Shown here: positions 54,274-63,453 of the stretch, piece after piece | Layout: every line of letters starts with the position of its first letter | Numbering within the stretch: the first letter of the stretch is position 1 | Position numbers and translations under genes: made by a program | The notes under the pieces: generated by a model | Told to the model about the DNA's origin: nothing | Seen by the model: the letters and a program-made list of their open reading frames with translations, nothing else | The model's database searches: none | Origin: Nitrospirota bacterium | GTDB lineage: Bacteria > Nitrospirota > Thermodesulfovibrionia > UBA6902 | Assembly (NCBI GenBank): GCA_016213945.1 | Contig: JACQZF010000077.1 | Span: forward strand, 1 to 64,000 | Length of the DNA stretch: 64,000 nt | Reading direction: 5' to 3'

Positions 54274-56233
54274 GACATGCCTCGCAGCGTCCCTCGGTAA
54301 AAGGTGTATGCATGATATTTTTAAGCAGCCCGGGTTTTTCCGTCACATGGGGCTGATGACAGGTTGTGCAGTGATCGATTTTATTTACAGTTTGTCTGTG
54401 CGCCTTCATCAGCCTTTCCGTATCAACTGCATGACACTTGGTGCACAGCGCGGGGTCTTTTCCGCTGAGCAGGTTTTTTATTTCAGAATAGTGTGAGGTA
54501 TGACAGCTTAAACAATCCCCGCCTTCCATTGATATATGTCCCTTCCTGATCTTTGTAGTGACTATTCTCTCGTGGCATGAGAGGCAAAGTTCGTTTGGCC
54601 TGTCAAGGAGCTGGAACCTGAGCTTTGTCCCGTGGGGGCTGTGGCATGATGTGCACTTGCCTTCTTCCACAGGGAGATGTTTGTGGCTGCCGGCTTTTAC
54701 TTTGGACTCCATGTTTTTATGACATTCGTAGCAAAGTTCCTTTTGAGATTTTACGGTCGACGCGATGAAATCACTCGCGTGAGGGGCGTGGCAGGCCTTA
54801 CAGTTTTTGTCCCTGAACAACGGGTGCGTGCCTTCCGGTTTAATGTCGGTGTACATATTGTTGTGACATGTTATACACAACTGTTCATAGGGAGTATTCA
54901 ACAGTCCCGCGTAAGGCGAGGTATGGGCCTTATGGCAGGCGCCGCATTGTCTTTTTGCTACAGGCGTATGAACGTAGGCCTTGAGGTACTTGTTCTTGTC
55001 ATGACACGTGTAACATGATTCAGTCAGGGGCAACTTTAACATGACAAAGTTATTGGAGCCGTGTGAATCGTGACACTTTGCGCACTCAACTTTAGAAAAC
55101 GGCTCATGCCTGTATGGGTCCTGCAGATCTTTCTCGACTTGCGGGTGACAGGAAAAGCATATCTGTTTCTCAGACGCGATCAGGTAAAAGCGGTTTGCAG
55201 AGGCGTGCGGATTGTGACAGGCGATGCAGCCCTGTTCTTTTATCGGCTTATGCAAATAACTAACGTCGATCTTCGGTTTATCTTTGTGACAGCTTATGCA
55301 AAGCTCTTTATTTTTCATAAGTGTGATCCTGGGATAATCAGTGGCATGAGGGTCATGACAGGTCAGACACTTTCCCTGGTCCGTCAGCGGATGCCTGTAC
55401 GCCGCGCTATATTTCTTCTCTTCCTTTGTGTGGCAGGTATAACAGAGCTTTCCGTCGGATGCGATTGTCTTCAACGCGTCCGGGCCGGTTGCCGGTTTGT
55501 GGCAGGAGGAGCACTGTCCGAGTGTTAACGGCTCATGAACGGACTCCCTCAGCAATTTGTCATTTGTAGAGCTGTGAGCGGCATGACAGCCTGAGCATTT
55601 TGACTGTTCCACCGGATAGTCCTTATGCGCGGATGCAAAGGGGGGAACTTTATAATCATGGCAGGAGCGGCAAAGCTCGCTTTCTTCTTTAACGAGGTTA
55701 TATTTATACGGAGAGGCATGTGCGCTATGGCAGTTAAGGCATCCGTCATCAAGGGGTTTGTGACGGGTGGCGCGCATAAAAGGACTTTTATCGTGGCATG
55801 AAAAGCATTGCTTGTTTCCTGTTTTTACCTGGAGGGCTTTATTGTCTGATGCGTGAGGATTATGACATGGAATGCATTTGCCCTGTTTCAGGACTGTGTG
55901 GACATTGGCCGTCTTTTCCATATCAGCCGCCATCTGTTTATGGCAAATGTAGCAAAGCTTGTTTTCCTCACTTTCCACAAAAGACTTGACCGCGAGTTTG
56001 CCGTGGCGCAGATGACAGGCTTCACAATCATTGCCTGCCATCGGCGCGTGCACGAATTTCTTAGTGAAGTCGCCCTGTTTTTCCTGGTGACAATCCATGC
56101 AGGGTTTGGGGGCGAAGCCTTTCTTCACCTTTTGTTCAGGCGCGCATGTGATGAGGGCGGCGAGTATGAAAAACAACAGGATGAGTTTCAAGGAATGTTT
56201 TTTAGTGTTTAAAATGTCTCTGCTAATATACAC
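54266..56233 (-). CDS. 26-heme c-type cytochrome lipoprotein
   Basis: I count 26 CXXCH sites in 655 residues, one per 25 residues, from CMDCHQEK to CEACHE at the very end. The signal helix LKLILLFFILAALITC ends in a lipobox (Cys30), so it is probably outer-membrane anchored. Repeat units of about 50 residues alternate CHNPHAS-type and CHKxM/CHDK-type sites, each of the first kind followed by a second His, typical of doubled-CXXCH cytochromes. Roughly all hemes could be bis-His. No catalytic motif is visible, which suggests a conductive role. Overlaps the 16-heme gene. Confidence 0.9.
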   Translation of the reverse strand: MYISRDILNTKKHSLKLILLFFILAALITCAPEQKVKKGFAPKPCMDCHQEKQGDFTKKFVHAPMAGNDCEACHLRHGKLAVKSFVESEENKLCYICHKQMAADMEKTANVHTVLKQGKCIPCHNPHASDNKALQVKTGNKQCFSCHDKSPFMRATRHKPLDDGCLNCHSAHASPYKYNLVKEESELCRSCHDYKVPPFASAHKDYPVEQSKCSGCHAAHSSTNDKLLRESVHEPLTLGQCSSCHKPATGPDALKTIASDGKLCYTCHTKEEKKYSAAYRHPLTDQGKCLTCHDPHATDYPRITLMKNKELCISCHKDKPKIDVSYLHKPIKEQGCIACHNPHASANRFYLIASEKQICFSCHPQVEKDLQDPYRHEPFSKVECAKCHDSHGSNNFVMLKLPLTESCYTCHDKNKYLKAYVHTPVAKRQCGACHKAHTSPYAGLLNTPYEQLCITCHNNMYTDIKPEGTHPLFRDKNCKACHAPHASDFIASTVKSQKELCYECHKNMESKVKAGSHKHLPVEEGKCTSCHSPHGTKLRFQLLDRPNELCLSCHERIVTTKIRKGHISMEGGDCLSCHTSHYSEIKNLLSGKDPALCTKCHAVDTERLMKAHRQTVNKIDHCTTCHQPHVTEKPGLLKNIMHTPFTEGRCEACHE

Positions 56234-56251
56234 CTGAAAATACTCCGTTAA

Positions 56252-56389
56252 GTGTCATGCTGAACTTGTCTCAGCATTCTTTTTTTCTTGTATCTTGCAC
56301 AGAGTTCCTTATTTTGTCATTCTGGCATGTCCAGAATCTTTTTGTGATCTCAAAAAGTCAGAAAGATTCCCGACAAGCGGGAATGACAA
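56252..56389. repeat. Composite GTCATGC / GTCATTC palindromic element
   Basis: GTGTCATGCTGAACTTGTCT with CAGCA, then TTTGTCATTCTGGCATGTCC and the closing arm GATTCCCGACAAGCGGGAAT then GACAAC. It separates the parvulin gene from the 26-heme gene. Confidence 0.7.
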
Positions 56390-56425
56390 CAAAATAGCTA
56401 CTCATCTTTCAGATACCGTTTAAGC

Positions 56426-58156
56426 TTACTTGCCAAACATTTTTTTAAACGACTGCACGGCATCTTCATTTATTGTTATCTGAGCGTCTTTTTTCAGTTT
56501 GGCTAAGTATTCATCATAAAGCTTCTTGAACTTTTCCGTAAAAACTTTTCTCTGGATAACAGGTTTTACATTGTTGAACTCTACGAACTCCTTTGCGGTC
56601 TTTTCCTGCAATCTGAAAATATTAAAATTAGAATCCACCTCAACTACCGGACTGATATCGCCCGGATTCAGAGTATCAATGATACTTTTTATCTCAGCAG
56701 GCAACTGCTCTTTAACAAGCAAGTCCGTTGTCCCGCCGGCTGATGCATTGGGACCTATTGATTTAGTCTTTGCCAGCCATGAAAAATCAGCGCCGTTTTT
56801 CAGGCTTTTTAAAATGTCCTCAGCCTCTTCCCTTGTCTTTACGGTAATCTGCTGCAGCTTATATCTGAACGGGCTTGCAAAGTCTTCTTTATGGGCTGAG
56901 TAGTATGCCGTCATCTCCTGGTCCGAGATCTTTATTTGCGGCACAAGCATTTTATTTATGAAGGCGTCCTTGAGTATCTGGTTTTTGTAACGCTGCAGCA
57001 TGTCCTTCAGGTCTGAATATAATTCGTAATGATGGCCCAGGGCCTCAACGTCCACCAGTTTCCGGTCGATCCAGCGGTTAAGGACCGGCTCTTTAATGTT
57101 CTCGTCGCTTGATGAAAGCATTGCCACAAAGTCCTTTACCTTGAGAGTCATACTGTCAATCTCGACCAGGGGACTTTCATCCCTGGCCCATTTCTCCCTC
57201 TCCTCGTTTCCGCCTTTTAAATTAATGGAAGAAAGCAGCTCATTATTGATCTTCGGCTTCAGCTTTTCGCGCAGGCCTCTCAGATATTCGTTGCTGCGGT
57301 CTTTTGCCTTCTGTGATTTAAGCTGAGCGGCAATGCTTCCCCTGACCTTTTCAAGTCCTTCCTCCGGGGCCTCCTGCCGGTTTATTAATTTTACGATGTA
57401 GTATTTGTCTCCGCTTTGTTTGATGCCGCTTAAATCTCCGGGGGTCAGGCCTGAGGCGGCCTCTTCAAAAAAAGACCCCATGGATTTCCGCTGGAGCGGC
57501 ATCTCTCCGCCGTCTTTCTTTGAAACATGGGTGGAATACTCCAATGCAAGCTTTTTGAAATCTGCCCCCTTTTTCAGTTTTTCCAGAATTTTTTGCGCGT
57601 CTTTTTCAGAGCTGAGCTCTATTATGCCGAGTGTGAACTCTTCGTTGTTCTTTTTGTAGTGATCCACAATGTCCGCTTCGCTGACGTTTATCTTTTTTTC
57701 AATTTCCTCGTTATAAAGCTTTACAACCGATTCCCTCAGAATATATGCCTCGATTTTATTCTGCACCTCCGGGTATTTTTCCACCCCCGCGCGCTTCGCC
57801 TCAATTGCAATCAACCTGTCGTCAACAAGCTTCTGCACATATTGGGTAATATCGATCCCTTTAGCGGAAGAGAGGTCCTCTCTCCGGTGGGCTATCTCGA
57901 GTGAATATTCAAGGTCCCCTTTCGTGATCGGCTCGCCCTCCACAATTGCCAGCACATCAGCCTTTTTTTCTTTTTTAGGGACGGAGGCGCAACTCCACAA
58001 TGACAGAAGACAGAACACAGTAGACAGAACACAGATGACAGATGACAGAACACAGAGGGGAAAATATTCACAGCTATCTGTCTTCTGACTTCTGACTTCT
58101 GGGGTCTTTTCCGTAAGGGACTGACGACTGTTGAATGAGGCCTGTCTTATTGCCAT
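56426..58156 (-). CDS. Parvulin-type peptidyl-prolyl isomerase lipoprotein with two rotamase domains
   Basis: A 576-residue SurA/PrsA-like foldase. The lipobox LSLWSC (Cys56) follows an unusually long leader whose hydrophobic part (PLCVLSSVICVLSTVFCLLS) is encoded by low-complexity repeats. The chaperone-like N region is followed by rotamase domain 1 (about 170-260: ADFKKLALEYSTHVSKKDGG) and domain 2 (about 430-520: ADFSWLAKTKSIGPNASAGG). It overlaps the upstream gene by ten bases. In extracellular-cytochrome clusters such isomerases probably help fold exported cytochromes; here it lies between the cytochromes and the barrel. Confidence 0.87.
   Translation of the reverse strand: MAIRQASFNSRQSLTEKTPEVRSQKTDSCEYFPLCVLSSVICVLSTVFCLLSLWSCASVPKKEKKADVLAIVEGEPITKGDLEYSLEIAHRREDLSSAKGIDITQYVQKLVDDRLIAIEAKRAGVEKYPEVQNKIEAYILRESVVKLYNEEIEKKINVSEADIVDHYKKNNEEFTLGIIELSSEKDAQKILEKLKKGADFKKLALEYSTHVSKKDGGEMPLQRKSMGSFFEEAASGLTPGDLSGIKQSGDKYYIVKLINRQEAPEEGLEKVRGSIAAQLKSQKAKDRSNEYLRGLREKLKPKINNELLSSINLKGGNEEREKWARDESPLVEIDSMTLKVKDFVAMLSSSDENIKEPVLNRWIDRKLVDVEALGHHYELYSDLKDMLQRYKNQILKDAFINKMLVPQIKISDQEMTAYYSAHKEDFASPFRYKLQQITVKTREEAEDILKSLKNGADFSWLAKTKSIGPNASAGGTTDLLVKEQLPAEIKSIIDTLNPGDISPVVEVDSNFNIFRLQEKTAKEFVEFNNVKPVIQRKVFTEKFKKLYDEYLAKLKKDAQITINEDAVQSFKKMFGK
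57995..58112. repeat. Low-complexity ACAGAACACAG / CTTCTGACTTCTG tract inside the parvulin gene
   Basis: AATGACAGAAGACAGAACAC and ACAGATGACAGATGACAGAA, then TGTCTTCTGACTTCTGACTT on the other side. Read on the minus strand it makes the leader and signal helix of the lipoprotein. Confidence 0.7.
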
Positions 58157-59928
58157 TTAGCTGTCTTCATTTTTCTTACCAGCTCCAAAACTGATTTGTA
58201 AGCCACCCTGTCGACCGGTTTCTTTTCTGCCCACTCAAAGGCGATTATGTCTTTTTCACCAGTTGATTGCTGCGTATTATACCACAGAATTTTGTTCTTT
58301 CGTGCGTCCAAAAGCCTGGCCGTCATGGTCACTTTCGGAGGGGAAGATGCATCTGTGCTTTCGTTGAACTGCTCCACTGCACCGAGCAATATCCCTCCCG
58401 CGCCCGAACGTTTTGACAAGGCCTCCATGGTTTTATAATCCATCTCGCTCTTGTCCCTTATTCTCAACTCCACGACTATCTTTCTGACATCACCGTATTC
58501 CACCGGCTCGAAAATCTCATTCTTGAAAAGCTCCACCAGAAACATATACATGGCAATAACGCCTGCGCTTTTGTGTTTGCTTCTGTTTTGAAACGGCATC
58601 ACCGCAATCCTGTACAAGGTCTCCGGGTCTTTTTGAGGCGGAGAGGTATTAAAAGAGGCAAGCAGGATATCAACAGCCCTTGAAGTAAGGTCCTCAATGT
58701 TATTTATTCTGCCGAGACCGAGGATGGTGGTGAAATCGTCACTGGTGACAGATGCATAATTTGCCCAGATTATAAGCCCCGTGGAAGGGTCAATCAGTCT
58801 TGCCAAAAGACTGATCTGAGGATTTTCGCCTGAGGAGTATGAAATAATTGCGCCCGCCATTATTGCGTTTGTCGACAATTCCTTTTCTATTTTTTGCGCC
58901 ATCTCTTTAGAAATATGCCCCGTGGCCCTTACCCTTTCATTGCATAAAAATCTGTTAAGGTTGTTTTCATCAACAATCCCCAGGCCTTTCTTTTCCAGCC
59001 GCGACCTCAGCAGTGGTGTTACCTGGGTCAAGGCGTCCTTGCTGTCAGTGAAATTTTCAAACGGCAGGAGGGCTATTTTTTTTTGGGTCCCAGCGTGTTC
59101 TTTTTCCTCAGACGAAAGTTTATAACTTTCTTTCTGAGAAATTATAACCGGCGCTGCTGCCTGGGTTAAAGGCTCAGGGGTTATTTTTACAGGCGGAACA
59201 GTAGCAGCTTTCGGCGCCACAATTGCAGCTTCAGGCAAGCTCACTGCTGGAATTACACCTGGTTCTCCATCTGGTTTTTGGACGTCTGCTTTTGGTAATG
59301 TGTCAGTTATTTCTTTTTGAGGTTCCTGCTCCCCGGGCTTCTTCGCTTCTTCTTTGAGTTGGGCAACTACAGTCTCTTTTTTTATCTCTGGAGAAGGCCT
59401 TGCGGTAATCTCAGTTTTTGGCGACTCAACAGGTTTCATGGGTTCTTCTTTAAGAGGTTCAATTTTTTGAGGCGCTACAATAGGTCTCTCTTTTTTATCT
59501 TCATGAGGAGGCTTCTTTGTTTCTCCCTTTGGCGTCGCGACCTTCGCCTCTTTTACAATCTCCTGCGAAGGCTTTTTCAAACGCTTTCCCGGTTTTTTCT
59601 TTGAATGTTTAGCACGTGTTCCTTTTTTAATCTTGCCGTTAGTTTTTTTTGCAAGCAGGGTTTTTTGTTTCTCCGCGGGTTTTCTGGCTTCTTTTACGGA
59701 TGGAGCTGCCTTTGTTTGCGTCCCGGCTTTTTTCGGAAGTGTTTCTTTAGTTAACTGTTCTGGTTTTTCTTCAGACTTCTTAACCTTTTCATTTGGCAGC
59801 GGAACTGCCTTTTCTTTTTTAACCACCAGAGACGGCGCAATTTTGGCTTCTTTCTTGAAATAAATAAAATAGGACAAAGCCGAGAAAGCAAAAAGCAGCA
59901 GGATAAGGACAAGGATTTTATTCTTCAT
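58147..59928 (-). CDS. Membrane-anchored protein with tandem CsgG/TolB-N-like domains
   Basis: A 593-residue protein. One N-terminal helix (ILVLILLLFAFSALSYFIYF), then a 230-residue Lys/Pro/Glu-rich spacer (KKTNGKIKKGTRAKHSKKKP), long enough to cross the periplasm as in TonB-like linkers, and two copies of a CsgG-like alpha/beta domain: KIALLPFENFTDSKDALTQV to ARLIDPSTGLIIWANYASV and IAVMPFQNRSKHKSAGVIAM to ARLLDARKNKILWYNTQQS. The adjacent two lipoproteins have the same domain. Likely spans the envelope and helps a secretion or assembly channel; exact role unknown. Confidence 0.72.
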   Translation of the reverse strand: MKNKILVLILLLFAFSALSYFIYFKKEAKIAPSLVVKKEKAVPLPNEKVKKSEEKPEQLTKETLPKKAGTQTKAAPSVKEARKPAEKQKTLLAKKTNGKIKKGTRAKHSKKKPGKRLKKPSQEIVKEAKVATPKGETKKPPHEDKKERPIVAPQKIEPLKEEPMKPVESPKTEITARPSPEIKKETVVAQLKEEAKKPGEQEPQKEITDTLPKADVQKPDGEPGVIPAVSLPEAAIVAPKAATVPPVKITPEPLTQAAAPVIISQKESYKLSSEEKEHAGTQKKIALLPFENFTDSKDALTQVTPLLRSRLEKKGLGIVDENNLNRFLCNERVRATGHISKEMAQKIEKELSTNAIMAGAIISYSSGENPQISLLARLIDPSTGLIIWANYASVTSDDFTTILGLGRINNIEDLTSRAVDILLASFNTSPPQKDPETLYRIAVMPFQNRSKHKSAGVIAMYMFLVELFKNEIFEPVEYGDVRKIVVELRIRDKSEMDYKTMEALSKRSGAGGILLGAVEQFNESTDASSPPKVTMTARLLDARKNKILWYNTQQSTGEKDIIAFEWAEKKPVDRVAYKSVLELVRKMKTAKWQ

Positions 59929-59935
59929 TTGTATT

Positions 59936-60514
59936 TTACTTGGCCAGCGTCCGGATAGCTTCTCTTACGGCAGTCAAAACAGTTTCGCTCATGGTTTCCG
60001 ACCTGGCCCCGAAATGCCTCGCCATAAAACCCGCACCGCCGCGGGTTGTTGTAATGGACCAGATGATATTGCCTGTGCCGGCATCCGCCATCATTAATGT
60101 AATGGTTACTTCCGGGGCGGAAATATTCCCTGACCTTGACTCCCCGTATTGTTCGACCGAGCCCATAATAAGCGCCTCAACCTTAAGGGCCTTGCCGAGC
60201 GCCTTTATCTGTTTTTCACTCAGGGATGAGATGTTCTTGATATCCAGTTCGCTGACTGCGGCCATTACTTCCCCGGGCACCACAACGTCCACAAGTCCCG
60301 AAGAAAGCAATTCACTTATGACCACCTGCCTGACAACCTCCCCCGCTGTTCTATCATTGCTCAGATTATCAAGGGGCATCACGGCAACCTTCTTAAAGTA
60401 ACTGAAATCGATATCTTCACGGATATGATAGACCGGGGCCTTGCCGCCACACCCTGAAGTAAAGAGAAAAATAAGTAAAGCAGAAACCGGGACAATTTTC
60501 ATAAATGAATTCAT
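59936..60514 (-). CDS. GNA1162/CsgG-like lipoprotein, copy 2
   Basis: A 192-residue lipoprotein (lipobox FLFTSGC). The mature part reads VAVMPLDNLSNDRTAGEVVR, EALIMGSVEQYGESRSG, ITLMMADAGTGNIIWSITTT and ends in GARSETMSETVLTAVREAIR. This is the same fold as the paralogue at 60531 (about 35-40 percent alike by eye) and as the two domains of the downstream protein. GNA1162 and CsgG relatives sit at the outer membrane; a secretion or assembly role is inferred. Confidence 0.75.
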   Translation of the reverse strand: MNSFMKIVPVSALLIFLFTSGCGGKAPVYHIREDIDFSYFKKVAVMPLDNLSNDRTAGEVVRQVVISELLSSGLVDVVVPGEVMAAVSELDIKNISSLSEKQIKALGKALKVEALIMGSVEQYGESRSGNISAPEVTITLMMADAGTGNIIWSITTTRGGAGFMARHFGARSETMSETVLTAVREAIRTLAK

Positions 60515-60530
60515 GGTGCGTCTCCTTTTT

Positions 60531-61109
60531 TTAAAATAATGTATCGATCGCTTCTTTTATTACTTTTTTTGAAGTTTCGTCAAGCGTAGATCCCTCTGCC
60601 CCAAAGTGCCTGGTCCAGAAGCTTGCGCCCCCCGCGGTATGCCACACCGACCAGATGATTTTCCCTGTCTTTGCGTCAAACAGGATTAAATTGACAGAGA
60701 CCTCGGGGTAAGAAACCGATATTCCCCTGCTTATGCCAAACGCTTCAACGGCCCCCGTCATAACGGATTCTACATTGAGGGCTTCGCCAATATTCTTAAT
60801 ATCCTGCTGGGTCAGGGATTGGGCGGATTTCACCTTCATCTCCTGCAGGATTTTTAATACCTCTCCGGGTTCTATGACATCAACGCCTCTTGACATAAGG
60901 TCCATAATTACAACGCTTCTGACCTTATCGTCAGCGAATGTGTCAGGCGTAAAATTCTCAAACGGCAGCACCGCAATCTTTTTAATTTTGGCCGCGTCGG
61001 TATTAGGCCTGACATAATGCTTTATGCCGTTTGAACATCCCGACATGAAAATCAGACAAAGGCTTATAACCATGCCGGAGAAGATATCTTTTCTTGTGAG
61101 GATGTTCAT
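60531..61109 (-). CDS. GNA1162/CsgG-like lipoprotein, copy 1
   Basis: A 192-residue lipoprotein (lipobox IFMSGC) equal in length to its neighbour. Blocks: KIAVLPFENFTPDTFADDKV, VIEPGEVLKILQEMKVKSAQ, NVESVMTGAVEAFGISRGIS, LILFDAKTGKIIWSVWHTAG and FWTRHFGAEGSTLDETSKKV. It arose by tandem duplication with the copy at 59936. Lies 39 bases after the outer-membrane barrel gene in the same transcript. Confidence 0.75.
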   Translation of the reverse strand: MNILTRKDIFSGMVISLCLIFMSGCSNGIKHYVRPNTDAAKIKKIAVLPFENFTPDTFADDKVRSVVIMDLMSRGVDVIEPGEVLKILQEMKVKSAQSLTQQDIKNIGEALNVESVMTGAVEAFGISRGISVSYPEVSVNLILFDAKTGKIIWSVWHTAGGASFWTRHFGAEGSTLDETSKKVIKEAIDTLF

Positions 61110-61148
61110 AACAATATATAATACCTCGAAAAAACCCCGCTTATTATA

Positions 61149-63410
61149 TCAGAATCTTATATTTAAATTTGCGTTGAAATTGTAATTTTCCGTTTTAATA
61201 TCCTCTATGGTTTTTGTGTAACCGGTTGAAATACGGATATCGGCAAACTTTGTTATATACCAGATGCCGTAGCCATTGATGCTGTCGGTTTTTGATGTCT
61301 TAGGGTCAGTATTGCTGTGGAGGTAATTCATATTTAATCTGATCGCGGGAAGCGGCAGCCAATCCACTGACAATCCTTCCGAGGTGGTCTTGCTTTCATC
61401 AGATCCAAAATAATTCACATTGCCGGAAATGTTTATGGACCGTCCGGGCTGATAGTTAATAATAATCAGGGCATTTTTTGAGTCGGTAGTGGTGTCGTCT
61501 GATGAAATCCTGCTCAGATTATAATTAAGAGTGCTGGATACCTGCTGTGTAATGCGCGCGTCAACAGTGCCGTTTATTGAGTAAGTGGAAGTTGTTGCAT
61601 TTGTCGAGACTGTATCGGTTTGGTTATACCCGAGATCGGTAATCATATTTACGTTTTTATAAAGCCTTGAACCTACGCTCAACAGATAAGAGTCGTTCGT
61701 GGAATCCTTTTTATCAAAGTTATATCTTATGGTTCTGGTATAAGACAGGGTGGTGTCGAGGGTCGGCAGCGGAACGGAATTAAAAGAAATGTTGTAAGAG
61801 TCAAAATCAGTATCGGTTTCTTCCCGGCTGTCGAAGTTCTGGCTTTTTTGATAGCGTGCGATGGTAGTTAGATACCGGTGCGTCAACCACGTGGCCCCCA
61901 TGCCGTAGTTTCTTGAGATAGTGCTCCTGAAATTACTTTTATTATCAGGCAGGGAATCGCTGAAGATGTTTTCAAAAACTCCGCTGAGAGAATTTGTAAG
62001 AGACACGGGATTTTGATCCGACCTGTCGAGAGAGTAATTAAGAGAAACGGTCAATTGTGTAAAAGGTCTCGCGCTGGCGGCAAAATTCAGACCCTGCTCA
62101 AAGGTGTTGAATATATCGAGAGAGGTTTTCGATCCGATGTTGTCTGTGCCGTACGCCTCTATCTCGGTCACCAGCACACTGGCGATATTGGAAGTCACGT
62201 TATTGACCGCTTTATAAAATGAGTCACTCTGCGGCTCTAAAAATTCTATCTCGAAGATGTATATATTATTAGGCCTGTCGTAAACAGTCACTTTTGCATC
62301 TTTAACATTTACCGCGGACCATGTCCCGTCCTGATTGAAGTTGCTTTTAAAAACACTCCAGTTGCCAGCATTGTCCAGGCTGTCTCCGGTCGGGTCTGTA
62401 ATTGACGATACATATATAAATAACCTGTCCACTGTCTTTTGCGACGACACCGAAATCCCGGTATTGTGAAACCTGTTGGTTGGATTTGCGCTCCCGATAT
62501 CAATGCCTGCGCTTGTCTTAAAGTCCTCATCGACCAACAGGCCGTTAGCGTTTAACGTCCCGAGGTCCTGCGTTACGCCGTCATGTTTATGCCATCCGCC
62601 CAGCGACGTCCGCTTGGTTGTTACGGTGCCGGTCTGCTTAAAGGTCTGGCGGCTTTTGTTCCTTGAATAATTGCCCTGATACAGCAGGGAGTAAGTTGCC
62701 GTGTCTCTCAACAACGCCCCTGTGTAGCCGATGTTGTAGTTGCCGCTGAAATTATCATTTACTGTTTTCTCTATTATGTTTGCCTTGTCCCTGTCTATGT
62801 TATGAGAGTAATTTAAAATATATCTGAACCTTACATCGCGCGAAGGCAGTTCATACGTTGAGCTTATGGCATATTCATCATTGGTGCGGTCAATTTTGCT
62901 GACGCTGAGGTAGTCGAAATCCCTCAGCCTGTCTACATTGATAGACAGGGAAGGGAGTGAAGCGGGGACTAAATTAAAGCGTGAATAATACAGTTCGGTA
63001 GTCTCCCTGCTTTCATCCCGCAGGTGCGCGGTGGTCCACTCTTCCTGCCTGCGGTATCCTGCGGTAAGGTCGTACACGGGGTTCTGCAGCAGGAGGTCCA
63101 GTGTCGGCTCCACCATCCTCTTGTAAGTGGTTGTTGTTTCATCTGCAGAGTCTGTGATGCGGGAATCGATCAGGTTTGATCTCAGATAGATATGATAAAC
63201 AAGCACTGGAGTGACCGGTTTTTCAAAATTCAAAAAATAATTCTGATTTAAGGTGCTGGAGTCCGAGGTCCTTTTCCCGTCCTGATACCCGCTTGAGTTG
63301 TCACTGATTATATTCAGCCATCCGCTCAGCCCCTGCGTAAATGCGGGAGTGCCGCACAGTAATATCACTGTTACTGACAGCGTTAGTATCTTCCATATTA
63401 TATTCCTCAT
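61149..63410 (-). CDS. Large outer-membrane beta-barrel protein
   Basis: A 753-residue exported protein (signal ILTLSVTVILLCGTPAF) made almost wholly of alternating polar/hydrophobic strands with aromatic ends (YDLTAGYRRQEEWTTAH, VRFRYILNYSHNIDRD, VSSTLNYNLSRISSDDTT) and ending in NFNANLNIRF, with the terminal Phe recognised by the Bam machinery. About 30 strands could fit. An insert at about 285-440 (KTVDRLFIYVSSITDPTGDS) looks like a separate soluble domain. No TonB box or plug. In this context it is a candidate porin for a porin-cytochrome conduit; sequence alone does not place it in the MtrB family. Confidence 0.75.
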   Translation of the reverse strand: MRNIIWKILTLSVTVILLCGTPAFTQGLSGWLNIISDNSSGYQDGKRTSDSSTLNQNYFLNFEKPVTPVLVYHIYLRSNLIDSRITDSADETTTTYKRMVEPTLDLLLQNPVYDLTAGYRRQEEWTTAHLRDESRETTELYYSRFNLVPASLPSLSINVDRLRDFDYLSVSKIDRTNDEYAISSTYELPSRDVRFRYILNYSHNIDRDKANIIEKTVNDNFSGNYNIGYTGALLRDTATYSLLYQGNYSRNKSRQTFKQTGTVTTKRTSLGGWHKHDGVTQDLGTLNANGLLVDEDFKTSAGIDIGSANPTNRFHNTGISVSSQKTVDRLFIYVSSITDPTGDSLDNAGNWSVFKSNFNQDGTWSAVNVKDAKVTVYDRPNNIYIFEIEFLEPQSDSFYKAVNNVTSNIASVLVTEIEAYGTDNIGSKTSLDIFNTFEQGLNFAASARPFTQLTVSLNYSLDRSDQNPVSLTNSLSGVFENIFSDSLPDNKSNFRSTISRNYGMGATWLTHRYLTTIARYQKSQNFDSREETDTDFDSYNISFNSVPLPTLDTTLSYTRTIRYNFDKKDSTNDSYLLSVGSRLYKNVNMITDLGYNQTDTVSTNATTSTYSINGTVDARITQQVSSTLNYNLSRISSDDTTTDSKNALIIINYQPGRSINISGNVNYFGSDESKTTSEGLSVDWLPLPAIRLNMNYLHSNTDPKTSKTDSINGYGIWYITKFADIRISTGYTKTIEDIKTENYNFNANLNIRF

Positions 63411-63416
63411 AATTTA

Positions 63417-63453
63417 TAAACTGTAAGCTAATAGCTGTCAGCTATCAGCTATT
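63417..63453. repeat. AGCTAATAGCTGTCAGCTATC low-complexity tract
   Basis: TAAGCTAATAGCTGTCAGCT and ATCAGCTATT; the beta-propeller stop codon lies in it. Confidence 0.55.

Noticed and set aside
56252-56389. Transposon ends around the cytochrome locus
   Set aside because: The repeats are of the same dispersed palindrome family found everywhere in the window and no transposase or target duplication is visible.
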